Source of the DNA: Streptomyces bluensis
GTDB lineage: Bacteria > Actinomycetota > Actinomycetes > Streptomycetales > Streptomycetaceae
Assembly: GCF_014650715.1 (NCBI RefSeq)
Contig: NZ_BMVM01000013.1
Location: forward strand, 1-64,000
Length of the DNA: 64,000 nucleotides
Reading direction: 5' to 3'
Made by a program: the position numbers and the translations under genes. Shown here one piece after another: positions 16,858-24,992 of the stretch. A model generated the notes under the pieces. It was given only the letters and a program-made list of their open reading frames with translations. It was not told where the DNA came from and ran no database searches. Position 1 is the stretch's first letter, and the number at the start of each line of letters is the position of its first letter.

Positions 16858-18012
16858 ATGAGGGCGATCGTCGTGGGGGCGGGCATCGGGGGGCTGTCGG
16901 CGACACTGTGCCTGCGCCGCGCCGGCCATGAGGTCACCCTGGTCGAGCAGGCTCCGCGGTTCACCGAGATCGGGGCCGGGATCCAGCTCGCGCCCAACGC
17001 CACGCGCGTACTGCGCCGGCTGGACGTGCTCGACGCGGTCGCCGCACAGGCCACCCGTCCCTCTCACTGGGGCTTCCGCACCTGGTCCAACGGGGCCGAG
17101 ATCTGCCGCTACACGCTGGGCCACGCGGCCGAGGACGCGTTCGGGGCGCCCTACCTACAGGTCCACCGGGCCGATCTGCACCATGCCCTGGCCTCCGCGG
17201 TGCCGCCCCGGTCGGTGCGTCTGGACACCACTGTCGTGGGCATCGACCAGGACGACGAGTCCGTCTGCGTGACGACGGCGCGCGGCGAGCGCCTGGGCGC
17301 GGACCTCGTCGTGGCCGCGGACGGGGTGCGGTCCGCGGCCCGCCAGTGGCTCTTCGGTGCGGAGGAGGCGGTCTTCTCGAAGACCGTCGCCTATCGGGCC
17401 CTGCTCCCGGCCGACGAGGTGGCCGATCTGGACCTGCCGGACTTCGCCATCTGGCTCGGACCGGGCCGGCACTTCGTCCACTACTGGGTGCGTCGCGGGG
17501 AACTGCTCAACATCGTGGCCGTGGTCGGCGCGGAGGCCGCGCAGGAGTCGTGGACCGCTCAGGCGGAGCCGGGAGAGCAGGTGCGCGAGTTCGGCGGGTG
17601 GGACTCGCGGGTGCTCAGACTCCTGGAACGCGCGGGCCGCGTGTTCCGCTACGGCATCTACACGCGCGCCCCGCTCGCACGGTGGAACATCGGACGGGTG
17701 ACGCTCCTCGGCGACAGCGCCCACGCGATGGTGCCGTTCCAGGCCCAGGGCGCGGCGCAGGCGATGCTGGACGCGGCCGTGCTCGGCGACGTCCTCACCG
17801 GTGCGACGCCGGCCGGGGTGCCCGACGCGCTCGACCGGTACGTACGCCGGCGGCTCGCGACCGCCACGAGCATCCAGGCCAGTTCCGCGCGGGCGGGCCA
17901 CGACTACCACCTGCCGGACGGGCCCGAGGCCCTGGCGCGGAACGCCCGCATGGCGGCCTACGCGGCCCAGCACGGCTTCCTCCCCCAAGCGACGGCCTGG
18001 GCCGACGACTGA
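16858..18012 (+). CDS. FAD-dependent monooxygenase (salicylate/3-hydroxybenzoate hydroxylase-like)
   Basis: 384-residue class A flavoprotein monooxygenase. GAGIGGLSATLCLRRAG at the N-terminus binds the ADP of FAD; LVVAADGVRSAAR is the DG motif; GRVTLLGDSAHAMVPFQAQG is the GD motif; the C-terminus ends FLPQATAWADD. Family members hydroxylate phenolic acids using NAD(P)H, e.g. 3-hydroxybenzoate 6-hydroxylase. No ring-cleavage genes are adjacent, so the substrate is open. The ATG at 16858 was chosen because homologues begin MRAIVVGAGI; a GTG at 16846 is possible. Confidence 0.85.
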   Translation: MRAIVVGAGIGGLSATLCLRRAGHEVTLVEQAPRFTEIGAGIQLAPNATRVLRRLDVLDAVAAQATRPSHWGFRTWSNGAEICRYTLGHAAEDAFGAPYLQVHRADLHHALASAVPPRSVRLDTTVVGIDQDDESVCVTTARGERLGADLVVAADGVRSAARQWLFGAEEAVFSKTVAYRALLPADEVADLDLPDFAIWLGPGRHFVHYWVRRGELLNIVAVVGAEAAQESWTAQAEPGEQVREFGGWDSRVLRLLERAGRVFRYGIYTRAPLARWNIGRVTLLGDSAHAMVPFQAQGAAQAMLDAAVLGDVLTGATPAGVPDALDRYVRRRLATATSIQASSARAGHDYHLPDGPEALARNARMAAYAAQHGFLPQATAWADD

Positions 18013-18074
18013 CACCCCGACGCGAGCGGGTCCGGACTGCGCGGCCCGGGAAGGAGCACGCCTGAGGCCATCGC

Positions 18075-18113
18075 GTCGGCCAAACGAGTCGGCCAGACCA
18101 GTCGGCCATACGA
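18075..18113. repeat. Three 13-bp tandem repeats (GTCGGCCANACNA)
   Basis: GTCGGCCAAACGA, GTCGGCCAGACCA and GTCGGCCATACGA follow each other without gaps and end 13 nt before the GTG start of the TIM-barrel protein gene. The position, covering the expected promoter/RBS region, suggests an operator array. Confidence 0.75.
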
Positions 18114-18125
18114 AGGGACAGTGAC

Positions 18126-19067
18126 GTGCGAGCACGGGGCATCAACTACGACACCGGGTTCCTCCCCGGTCAGGACCTCTCCCGCAAGGCCTTCAGCGCT
18201 GAGACGGTGCGGCGGGACATGGCGGTGATCTCCGGAGATCTCCACTGTGATGCCGTCCGTGTGTCCGGGCGCGACCCCGAACGGCTGGGCATTGCCGCCC
18301 GGCACGCCGCGGACGCCGGACTGGAAGTCTGGTTCGCCCCTTTCCCCGTGGACCTTCCCCCCGACCGGTTGCCGCCGTTCTTCGCCGACTGCGCCCGCCG
18401 GGCCGAAGCCGTACGACAGTCCGGCGCCGACGTGGTGTACGTCGCCGGGTGCGAGATCACCGCCTTCTGCGGCGGCTTCATCCCGGGCGACACCTACGGC
18501 GACCGTCTGCGGGCCATGGCCACGGCCGACATGGAATGGTGGTCCTCTCTCGGCCCGGTGCAGGAGCGCTTCAACGACTTCCTCGCTCACGTCGCCACCA
18601 CCGTCCGCACGCGTTTCGGCGGGCGGGTCACCTACGCCTCCGCTCCCTGGGAGTTCGTCGACTGGCGTCCTTTCGACGTCGTCGGCATCGACGCCTACCG
18701 GGCCGTCTACAACGCCGACGTCTTCCGGGACGAACTGCGCGGGCACTTCGCCCACGGCAAGCCCGTCGCGGTGACCGAGTACGGCACCTGCGCGTACCGG
18801 GGCGCCGGCGCACTCGGCGGCATGGCCTGGCAGGTGCCGAACGGCGCGATACCGGACGAGGAGGAGCAGGTGGGCTACTTCACCGAGCTGCTGGACATCT
18901 TCGAGGAGGAGGGAGTGGACACCGCGCTCTGGTTCACCTTCGCCGGTTACAGCAGGCCCGGCCCCCACGATCTCGGCTCCTACGGCGTGGTCCGCATGCT
19001 CGACGAGACCCGCTGGGAACCGAAGAAGGTGTTCCACACGATGGCGGCCAGGTACCGGCGCCGCTGA
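18126..19067 (+). CDS. TIM-barrel glycoside-hydrolase-like protein, function unknown
   Basis: 313 residues, GTG start. The sequence has the periodicity of a clan GH-A-like (beta/alpha)8 barrel: GINYDTGF at strand 1, LHCDAVRVSG at strand 2, a Glu in VYVAGCEITAF where clan A has its acid/base, and VTEYGTCAYRG where clan A has the nucleophile, followed by ALWFTFAGY. There is no signal peptide, so the protein is cytoplasmic. I do not recognise a named family; a carbohydrate substrate is inference only. Three 13-bp repeats precede it. The other nearby genes (archease, membrane protein) give no functional clue. Confidence 0.6.
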   Translation: MRARGINYDTGFLPGQDLSRKAFSAETVRRDMAVISGDLHCDAVRVSGRDPERLGIAARHAADAGLEVWFAPFPVDLPPDRLPPFFADCARRAEAVRQSGADVVYVAGCEITAFCGGFIPGDTYGDRLRAMATADMEWWSSLGPVQERFNDFLAHVATTVRTRFGGRVTYASAPWEFVDWRPFDVVGIDAYRAVYNADVFRDELRGHFAHGKPVAVTEYGTCAYRGAGALGGMAWQVPNGAIPDEEEQVGYFTELLDIFEEEGVDTALWFTFAGYSRPGPHDLGSYGVVRMLDETRWEPKKVFHTMAARYRRR

Positions 19068-19205
19068 AGCGGTGGGCCCGGCCTCCCACCTGAGCGGGGC
19101 GTGCTGCGACACGCAGGCCCGGGGAACGTGCGGCGAAGGCTCCGGACACAGGCACGGTTTTCTGGGTACTCGCCGCTCACGGACCCTTCTGAGGAGATGA
19201 CCAGG

Positions 19206-19514
19206 ATGCTGATCATCGGAGTGATCCTCCTCGCGGCCACGGGCGCCTTCACCGGCCTGCTGATCGCCTACAACCTGTCCGGCGGCCCCGAGTACACCGT
19301 GTCGTTGTTCGGCCAGCACATCACCACCATGAACCCCCTCGCGATCTTCTGCTCGGGTCTGGCCCTGGCCCTCATCTTCTGTCTGGGCCTCGCCCTGGTG
19401 CTGGCAGGGAGCGGGGCGGCACACGCCCGGCACCGCAGACCGCGGGCGTCCAACGGGTCGTACGACACCACCCCCCTCCACGGGGAGGGAACCGGCGACG
19501 ACCATGGTCGGTGA
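19206..19514 (+). CDS. Small two-TM membrane protein
   Basis: 102 residues starting MLIIGVILLAATGAFTGLLI. Two hydrophobic helices (about residues 2-23 and 45-70, PLAIFCSGLALALIFCLGLA) joined by a polar loop, then a basic cytoplasmic tail. GAGGAG at 19191-19196 is at ideal distance for the ATG at 19206, while the in-frame ATG at 19197 is too close, so the shorter form is preferred. It overlaps the archease start by 11 nt. No recognised family; the architecture is like small envelope-stress proteins. Confidence 0.65.
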   Translation: MLIIGVILLAATGAFTGLLIAYNLSGGPEYTVSLFGQHITTMNPLAIFCSGLALALIFCLGLALVLAGSGAAHARHRRPRASNGSYDTTPLHGEGTGDDHGR

Positions 19515-19968
19515 TCCGGACGACGATGTGCAGGCACGGCGGCAGGGCGTCGCCGGTCACCGCGCGGTGCCGCACACCGCCGACATCCGCGTCGAGGCCT
19601 GGGGAGCGAGCCGGGAACGCTGTCTGGCGGAGGCTGTGCTGGGCATGGTCGAGTGCTTCGCCGACGTCTCCGCGGTGCGGCCCACAGCCGTGGAGCGCGT
19701 CCGGCTGGCCGAGGACAGCGACGACGAGCTGCTGGCCGCACTCCTGGACGAGGTCCTCTTCCGGCTGGAGGTGCGCGGCAGGGTGCCCGTGGATGTCGAG
19801 GTGGACACGGCCGACGACGCCGACGGCGGTCTCGACGTACGGCTGGCCGTCGCCGACCTGGCGGCGGTGGAGATCACCGGCGCCGCGCCGAAGGCCGTCT
19901 CGTGGCACGAACTGCGTATCGGGCCGGGCCCGTACGGCTGGTCGTGCGCGGTGACCATCGACGCCTGA
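19504..19968 (+). CDS. Archease (RtcB cofactor)
   Basis: 154 residues with the archease signature HRAVPHTADIRVEAWG near residue 19, the acidic block DDELLAALLDEVLFRLE and the C-terminal APKAVSWHELRIGPGPYGWSCAVTIDA. Archease speeds RtcB guanylylation and lets it turn over many RNA ends. rtcB lies immediately beyond in convergent orientation (56 nt between stops), which strongly supports the assignment. Start ATG at 19504 within the end of the membrane protein gene. Confidence 0.93.
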   Translation: MVGDPDDDVQARRQGVAGHRAVPHTADIRVEAWGASRERCLAEAVLGMVECFADVSAVRPTAVERVRLAEDSDDELLAALLDEVLFRLEVRGRVPVDVEVDTADDADGGLDVRLAVADLAAVEITGAAPKAVSWHELRIGPGPYGWSCAVTIDA

Positions 19969-20023
19969 GGCGCGTGCGCGCGGGCGCGCGGGCGACACAG
20001 GGACACCGGGTGAGTGCGGCTCT

Positions 20024-21436
20024 TCAGCCCTTGACCACGCCCAGCGGGACCAGCCGCGCCACCGTGCGGCACAGCCCGGCCCGTTCGCTGGCCGCCACCA
20101 CCGCGCTCACGTCCTTGTACGCCTCCGGGGCCTCCTCGGACAGTCCTCGCCAGGACCGTGGCCGTACGGCGATGCCGTCCCGTTCCAGACGGGCCCCCAG
20201 TTCCCGGCCGACGACGGTGCGCGCGGCCCGGTGGCGGCTCCACACGCGGCCCGCGCCGTGGCAGGTGGAGAAGAAGGCGTCCCCGCCGGGCACGCCCGCG
20301 AGCACGTACGAGGCCGTGCCCATGGTGCCGGGGATCAGGACGGGCTGGCCGACCGCCCGCACGTCCTCGGGCAGGTCGGGATGTCCGGGCGGGAAGGCGC
20401 GGGTGGCGCCCTTGCGGTGCACGCACAGCCGGCGCCGTGTCCCGCCCACCGCATGGGTCTCGATCTTGGCGAGGTTGTGGGACACGTCGTACACCAGCGT
20501 CAGCCGGGCGCCCGCGGCGCGTTGGAAGACCCGGCGGGCCGCGTCGGACAGGAACTGGCGGTTCGCGCGCCCGTAGTTCGCGGCCGCGGCCATCGCGCCC
20601 AGGTACGCGCGCCCCTCCGGCGAGTCCACGGGGGTGCAGGCCAGCTGCCGGTCGGGCACGGTGATGCCGTACCGGGCCATGGCACGGTCCATCGCCCTGA
20701 CGTGGTCGGTGCAGATCTGGTGGCCGAGGCCGCGCGAGCCGCAGTGGATCATCACGCACACCTGGTCCGGGGCCAGTCCGAACGCGGCGGCGGCCGTCTC
20801 GTCGTACACCTCGGCGACCCGCTGCACTTCCAGGAAGTGGTTGGCGGAGCCGAGACTGCCGACCTGCCGTATGCCCCGCTCCCGGGCCCGCTCGCCGACC
20901 CGGGTCACATCGGCGTCGGCGACCGCGCCGCCGTCCTCGCAGCGGGCCAGGTCACGGTCCTCGCCGTATCCCTCGGCGACGGCGTACCGGGAGCCGCCCT
21001 CAAGGAGGCGCTCCAGCTGCCCTTGGCCCGTCGGCCGCCACACGCCGCCGGGTCCCGCGCCGCGCGGGATCGCCCGGTCCAGGCCGTCCATGACCGCGGG
21101 CAGTGCGGACCGCAGCGCCCGCCGGTCGGTGTCGGCGACCAGCAGCCGCACCCCGCAGGAGATGTCGAATCCGACCCCGCCGGGCGAGACGACACCGCCC
21201 TCCTCCACGTCGGTCGCGGCCACACCGCCGATGGGGAAGCCGTAGCCCCAGTGGATGTCCGGCATGGCGTACGAGGCACCGACGATGCCCGGCAGGGTGG
21301 CCACGTTGACGACCTGCTTCAGCGATTGTTCGGCGTCGCCGAGCAGGTCCCGGGAGGCGAACACCACGCCGGGCACCCGCATCGGCCCCCGGCGTTCGAT
21401 ACGGAAGCGCCAGGGCCGCTCCTCGACCAGTTCCAT
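20024..21436 (-). CDS. rtcB: RtcB family RNA 3'-phosphate/5'-OH ligase
   Basis: 470 residues. GTP-dependent ligase joining 2',3'-cyclic-phosphate or 3'-phosphate ends to 5'-OH ends. Manganese and GTP site residues: GVGFDISCGVRLL (Cys about 94), GSANHFLEVQ, IHCGSRGLGHQI, NYGRANRQFL, VYDVSHNLAKIE, and HRKGATRAFPPGH whose His (about 340) is the guanylylated residue. GTMGTASYVLAG and STCHGAGR complete the set. The start is ATG 21436 after GGGAGG; the frame is open far upstream but without homology. Three 13-bp tandem repeats lie 36-74 nt upstream of the start. Confidence 0.96.
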   Translation of the reverse strand: MELVEERPWRFRIERRGPMRVPGVVFASRDLLGDAEQSLKQVVNVATLPGIVGASYAMPDIHWGYGFPIGGVAATDVEEGGVVSPGGVGFDISCGVRLLVADTDRRALRSALPAVMDGLDRAIPRGAGPGGVWRPTGQGQLERLLEGGSRYAVAEGYGEDRDLARCEDGGAVADADVTRVGERARERGIRQVGSLGSANHFLEVQRVAEVYDETAAAAFGLAPDQVCVMIHCGSRGLGHQICTDHVRAMDRAMARYGITVPDRQLACTPVDSPEGRAYLGAMAAAANYGRANRQFLSDAARRVFQRAAGARLTLVYDVSHNLAKIETHAVGGTRRRLCVHRKGATRAFPPGHPDLPEDVRAVGQPVLIPGTMGTASYVLAGVPGGDAFFSTCHGAGRVWSRHRAARTVVGRELGARLERDGIAVRPRSWRGLSEEAPEAYKDVSAVVAASERAGLCRTVARLVPLGVVKG

Positions 21437-21471
21437 CGCGACCTCCCACCGCACCGTCGCTCGCGTTGCCT

Positions 21472-21510
21472 CTGTTCCTGTCCGCTGTTCCTTTCCGCTG
21501 TTCCTGTCCG
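21472..21510. repeat. Three 13-bp tandem repeats upstream of rtcB
   Basis: CTGTTCCTGTCCG, CTGTTCCTTTCCG, CTGTTCCTGTCCG, gapless, in the divergent rtcB-capA promoter region. Read on the rtcB strand the unit is CGGACAGGAACAG. Possible operator array for induction of rtcB after RNA damage; no sigma-54/RtcR gene is adjacent. Confidence 0.75.
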
Positions 21511-21591
21511 CGGTACCCGTGCCGGGTGCCGCCCTACCGGATCTGGGGCGGGCATGGGTGAATCGTCCCGGGGGCGCCTTACTGTGGGGAC

Positions 21592-22746
21592 ATGGGCGGC
21601 GACGTGGTGACGCTGTTCCTGTGCGGCGATGTGATGCTCGGGCGCGGCGTCGACCAGATCCTCGCGCACCCCGGTGATCCGGCACTGCGGGAGGACTACG
21701 TCGCGGACGCCCGGGGCTACGTCCGGCTCGCGGAGTCGGCGAGCGGCCCGATCCCCGCCCCGGTCGACCCCTCCTGGCCGTGGGGCGAGGCACTGCGGGT
21801 CCTGGAGGAGGCCGCCCCGGACGCCCGGATCGTGAACCTGGAGACGTCCGTGACACGGCGTGACGCGTTCGCGCACGGCAAGGCGGTCCACTACCGGATG
21901 CACCCGGCGAACCTGGCCGCGCTGACGGTGGCCCGGCCCGACGTGTGCGTCCTGGCCAACAACCACGTGCTGGACTTCGGCCGCCCGGGCCTGACCGAGA
22001 CGCTCGACTCGCTGGCCCGCGCGGGCCTGCGCGTGGTGGGCGCCGGCCGGGACGCCGACGAGGCGTACGCGCCCGCGGCGGTGCCGGTCGCGGGCGGGGG
22101 CCGGGTGCTGGTGTTCGCCCTGGGGGCGCGGTGCAGCGGCATCCCACCGGACTGGGCGGCGACCGCGGAGACGTCCGGCGTCGCGTACGTCCCCGATCTG
22201 TCGGTGACCACGGCCGACGCGGTGGCCCGGCACGTACGGCAGGCGAAACGTCCGGGTGACATCGCGGTGGTGTCCGTGCACTGGGGCTCCAACTGGGGAT
22301 ACCGGATCTCCCGGGAACAGCTCCGCTTCGCGCACGCCCTGGTGGACGGCGGCGTCGACGTCGTCCACGGTCACTCCTCGCACCACCCGCGGCGCCTGGA
22401 GGTGTACCACGACCGGCTGATCCTGCACGGCTGCGGCGACTTCATCGACGACTACGAGGGCATCGGCGGGTACGAGGAGTACCGCGACGATCTCCGGCTC
22501 GTCCACCTGGTCTCGGTGGCCGCGGACACGGGGCGGCTCACCGGCCTGCGCATGGTGCCCCTTCGGGCCCGGCGGATGCGGCTGGAGCCCGCGCCGGACG
22601 AGGACCGCGCCTGGCTGCGGGCGACCCTCGACCGCATCAGCGACGGCGTCCGGATCACCCTGGCGTCGGACGGCACGCTCGCGCTGGCGCATCCCACGAC
22701 CACGTCCGGCACAGGAGAAGGCCCCGGACAGGCGGGCGGCGGATGA
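21592..22746 (+). CDS. CapA-family metallophosphatase-like protein
   Basis: 384 residues of the PGA_cap/CapA metallophosphoesterase fold: GDVMLGRGVDQIL at residue 13 on, NLETSVTRRD, LANNHVLDFGRPGL, VVSVHWGSNWGY and VVHGHSSHHPRRLE. Bacillus CapA is needed for poly-gamma-glutamate capsule, but these soluble homologues lack a membrane anchor (no N-terminal helix here) and their role is unknown. Divergent from rtcB and overlapping the next gene by 4 nt. Confidence 0.85.
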   Translation: MGGDVVTLFLCGDVMLGRGVDQILAHPGDPALREDYVADARGYVRLAESASGPIPAPVDPSWPWGEALRVLEEAAPDARIVNLETSVTRRDAFAHGKAVHYRMHPANLAALTVARPDVCVLANNHVLDFGRPGLTETLDSLARAGLRVVGAGRDADEAYAPAAVPVAGGGRVLVFALGARCSGIPPDWAATAETSGVAYVPDLSVTTADAVARHVRQAKRPGDIAVVSVHWGSNWGYRISREQLRFAHALVDGGVDVVHGHSSHHPRRLEVYHDRLILHGCGDFIDDYEGIGGYEEYRDDLRLVHLVSVAADTGRLTGLRMVPLRARRMRLEPAPDEDRAWLRATLDRISDGVRITLASDGTLALAHPTTTSGTGEGPGQAGGG

Positions 22747-23390
22747 ACCTCCGGTTGCGGCTGACCCTGCTCGGCGTGGGCGCGATGAACTCGCCGCGGT
22801 TCGCGCCCGCGGGGCTGCTGCTGCGCTGCGCCCGGCAGCGCGTCGCCTTCGACGGCGGGCCGGGGGCGGAACCGCCGCCGGGGCGGCTGGCCGGCTGGCT
22901 GGTCACCGACGAGCAGGCGGAACTGCGGTCCGCGCTGCGCCGGAGCGCGAGCGCCCGGGGTGTCCGGATCCGGGCCGGTGACCTGGATCTGGGCACCGTC
23001 CGGGTGCGCCGCACCGTGCGGGTGCGCTGTCTGCCGGTGGAGCACACGTCGCATCCCGCGTACGGCTACCGCATCGAGGCGGGCGGGCAGGTCGTGGTGT
23101 GGGCGCCGGAGTTCTGGGAGTTCCCCGAATGGGCCGCGGGCGCGGACCTCATGTTCGCCGAGGCCGCCGCCTGGAACCGGCCGATACGGTTCCGGGGCGG
23201 CGTCGGGGGCCACGCGAGCGTGCACGACGTCGCCGACCGCGCCGTACGGCTCGGGGTGCGGCGGCTGGTGCTGGCCCATATCGGACGGCCCACGCTGCGG
23301 GCGATCGACGCCGGGGCACGGCCGCCGTTCGGTGAGTGGGGTGTCGAGGGCCGCACCTACTCCCTGGGCTTCACCGCACCTGATTCCTGA
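22743..23390 (+). CDS. Metallo-beta-lactamase-fold protein, degenerate active site
   Basis: 215 residues, ATG overlapping the capA stop. C-terminal pattern GGHASVHDVADRAVRLGVRRLVLAHIGRPTLR is typical of MBL hydrolases of the RNase Z/PhnP branch, as is LPVEHTSHPAYGYRIEAGG. The defining HxHxDH metal motif is absent from the N-terminal half, so metal-dependent hydrolysis is doubtful or uses a different ligand set. Possibly works with the CapA-like protein, since the two are translationally coupled. Confidence 0.7.
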   Translation: MNLRLRLTLLGVGAMNSPRFAPAGLLLRCARQRVAFDGGPGAEPPPGRLAGWLVTDEQAELRSALRRSASARGVRIRAGDLDLGTVRVRRTVRVRCLPVEHTSHPAYGYRIEAGGQVVVWAPEFWEFPEWAAGADLMFAEAAAWNRPIRFRGGVGGHASVHDVADRAVRLGVRRLVLAHIGRPTLRAIDAGARPPFGEWGVEGRTYSLGFTAPDS

Positions 23391-23609
23391 GCCCCGCCCC
23401 CGGGTCACCGGATCGCCACGGCCGGGGCGCCCGGCGTCGCCGTCGAACGCGGTGCGTTTCCGCAGGTGGGAGCCGGGCGGACCGGCCGGCGGAGCGGTAC
23501 GCGGGCGGGGCGAGGCGGGCGTTCCCGCTCGCTCGTCGGGGCGAGTTGGGCCACGCTGAGATGCGGACGGAGACACGGACGGAGGAGCGGGCAGCCTCCC
23601 CCGACGGCC

Positions 23610-23693
23610 TCGACTCCACCGACCCGACCCCACCGACTCGACTCGACCGACTCGACCCGACTGCGCCGACTCGACTTCGCCGACTTGACTCCG
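23610..23693. repeat. GACTC-rich degenerate simple repeat
   Basis: A run of CGACTC/CGACCC-type units (about 14-bp periodicity, e.g. CCGACTCGACTTCG then CCGACTTGACTCCG) just before the pyruvyltransferase gene. The 320-bp gap from 23391 contains nothing else I can support as a gene; open frames through it are low-complexity Asp/Ser/Thr or Arg/Val strings. Confidence 0.6.
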
Positions 23694-23713
23694 ATGCGAC
23701 GGGAGCCCACCGG

Positions 23714-24940
23714 ATGAACACTGCCCCACCGGAGCCACCCCCCGGCGCCCCGGGCACGCACGCCCGGCCGCGCATCGGCCTGCTCGGCTCGTACGGCGGC
23801 TTCAACATGGGCGACGAGTCCATCCTGACCTGCTTGCTGGGCTGTCTGCGCACCCAGCGCCCACAGGCCCGGCTCGTCGTCTTCAGCCGGAACGCCGCCC
23901 ACACACGCGCCCACCACCACGATGCCGACGAGGTGGTCGACTGGGAGGGCGTCAGCCGCAACCACGTGCTGGACGCGCTGACCGGACTGGACCTGCTGGT
24001 GCTGGGCGGCGGCGGCATCCTCTTCGACGGCGAGGCCCGCCGCTATCTGCGGCTGGTGCGGGCGGCGCAGGAACACGGCGTGCGCACGTTCGCCTACGCC
24101 GTCGGTGCCGGCCCGCTGCGGGAGCCCGACGACCGGGAGGCGGTGCGCACCGTCCTCGCGGAGATGGACGACGTCGTGGTGCGGGACGAGGAGTCCCGGC
24201 TCGTCCTGGAGGAGGTCGGCGTCGAGCGGGAGATCGTCGTCACCGCGGATCCCGCGCTGCTGCTGGCATCGGAGACGTTCACCGACCAGATGATGAGCGA
24301 CGAGGGCATGCCCGCCGGCGTCCGGCTGGTGGGGATGTCCGTGCGGGAGCCGGGCCGGGCGGCGGAGAACCTGGACGAGGGCGGCTACCACGCGCTGCTC
24401 GCCGACGTCGCCGACTTCCTCGTGCGGCGCCTGGACGCACACGTGGTGTTCCTGCCGATGGAGCGCCACGACGTGCGGCACGCCCACGCCGTGCTGTCCC
24501 ATATGACGGCCCCCGACAAGGGGCGCATCCTGCACGGGACCTACAGTCCGGGACAGCTCCTCGGTTTCATGCGCCACCTGGACCTGGCCGTCGGCATGCG
24601 CCTGCACTTCGTGATCTTCGCCGCGCTGTCCGGGCTGCCGGTGCTGCCGCTGCCGTACTCCGGCAAGGTCTTCGACTTCGCGCGCCGGATCGGGGCGCCG
24701 GCCCTGGTGGGGGTGGCGCGGGAGCAGGCCGGGCTGCTGCTGGCGGAGGTGGACCGGCTCTGGGACGAGTATCCGCAGCGCCGTGCGGTACTGCAGTCCC
24801 GGGTGCGGGAGCTGCGCACGCTCGCCGAGGAGACCTGCATCCGGTGCGGGAACCTGCTCGACGACATCGAGGCGGCCGAGTACACGGAAGCGCGACAGTC
24901 GCCGCCCCAAGCGTCAGAGGTACGCCCGCTGAGCGCCTGA
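23714..24940 (+). CDS. Polysaccharide pyruvyl transferase family protein
   Basis: 408 residues of the PS_pyruv_trans (CsaB/WcaK) fold. N-terminal GLLGSYGGFNMGDESIL, LLVLGGGGILFDGEARRYL, VAYAVGAGPL-type strand, and later AVGMRLHFVIFAALSGLPVLPLPY. Family members transfer pyruvate from PEP to cell-wall sugars. Here the gene is followed by an FAD oxidoreductase, so a cell-surface polysaccharide role is only likely. ATG at 23714 with GGGAG 8 nt before it. Confidence 0.85.
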   Translation: MNTAPPEPPPGAPGTHARPRIGLLGSYGGFNMGDESILTCLLGCLRTQRPQARLVVFSRNAAHTRAHHHDADEVVDWEGVSRNHVLDALTGLDLLVLGGGGILFDGEARRYLRLVRAAQEHGVRTFAYAVGAGPLREPDDREAVRTVLAEMDDVVVRDEESRLVLEEVGVEREIVVTADPALLLASETFTDQMMSDEGMPAGVRLVGMSVREPGRAAENLDEGGYHALLADVADFLVRRLDAHVVFLPMERHDVRHAHAVLSHMTAPDKGRILHGTYSPGQLLGFMRHLDLAVGMRLHFVIFAALSGLPVLPLPYSGKVFDFARRIGAPALVGVAREQAGLLLAEVDRLWDEYPQRRAVLQSRVRELRTLAEETCIRCGNLLDDIEAAEYTEARQSPPQASEVRPLSA

Positions 24941-24992
24941 CCTGCCCGGATGTGGACCGGACCCACCAGGGCCCAGCCCGCGGAGGACCCCG

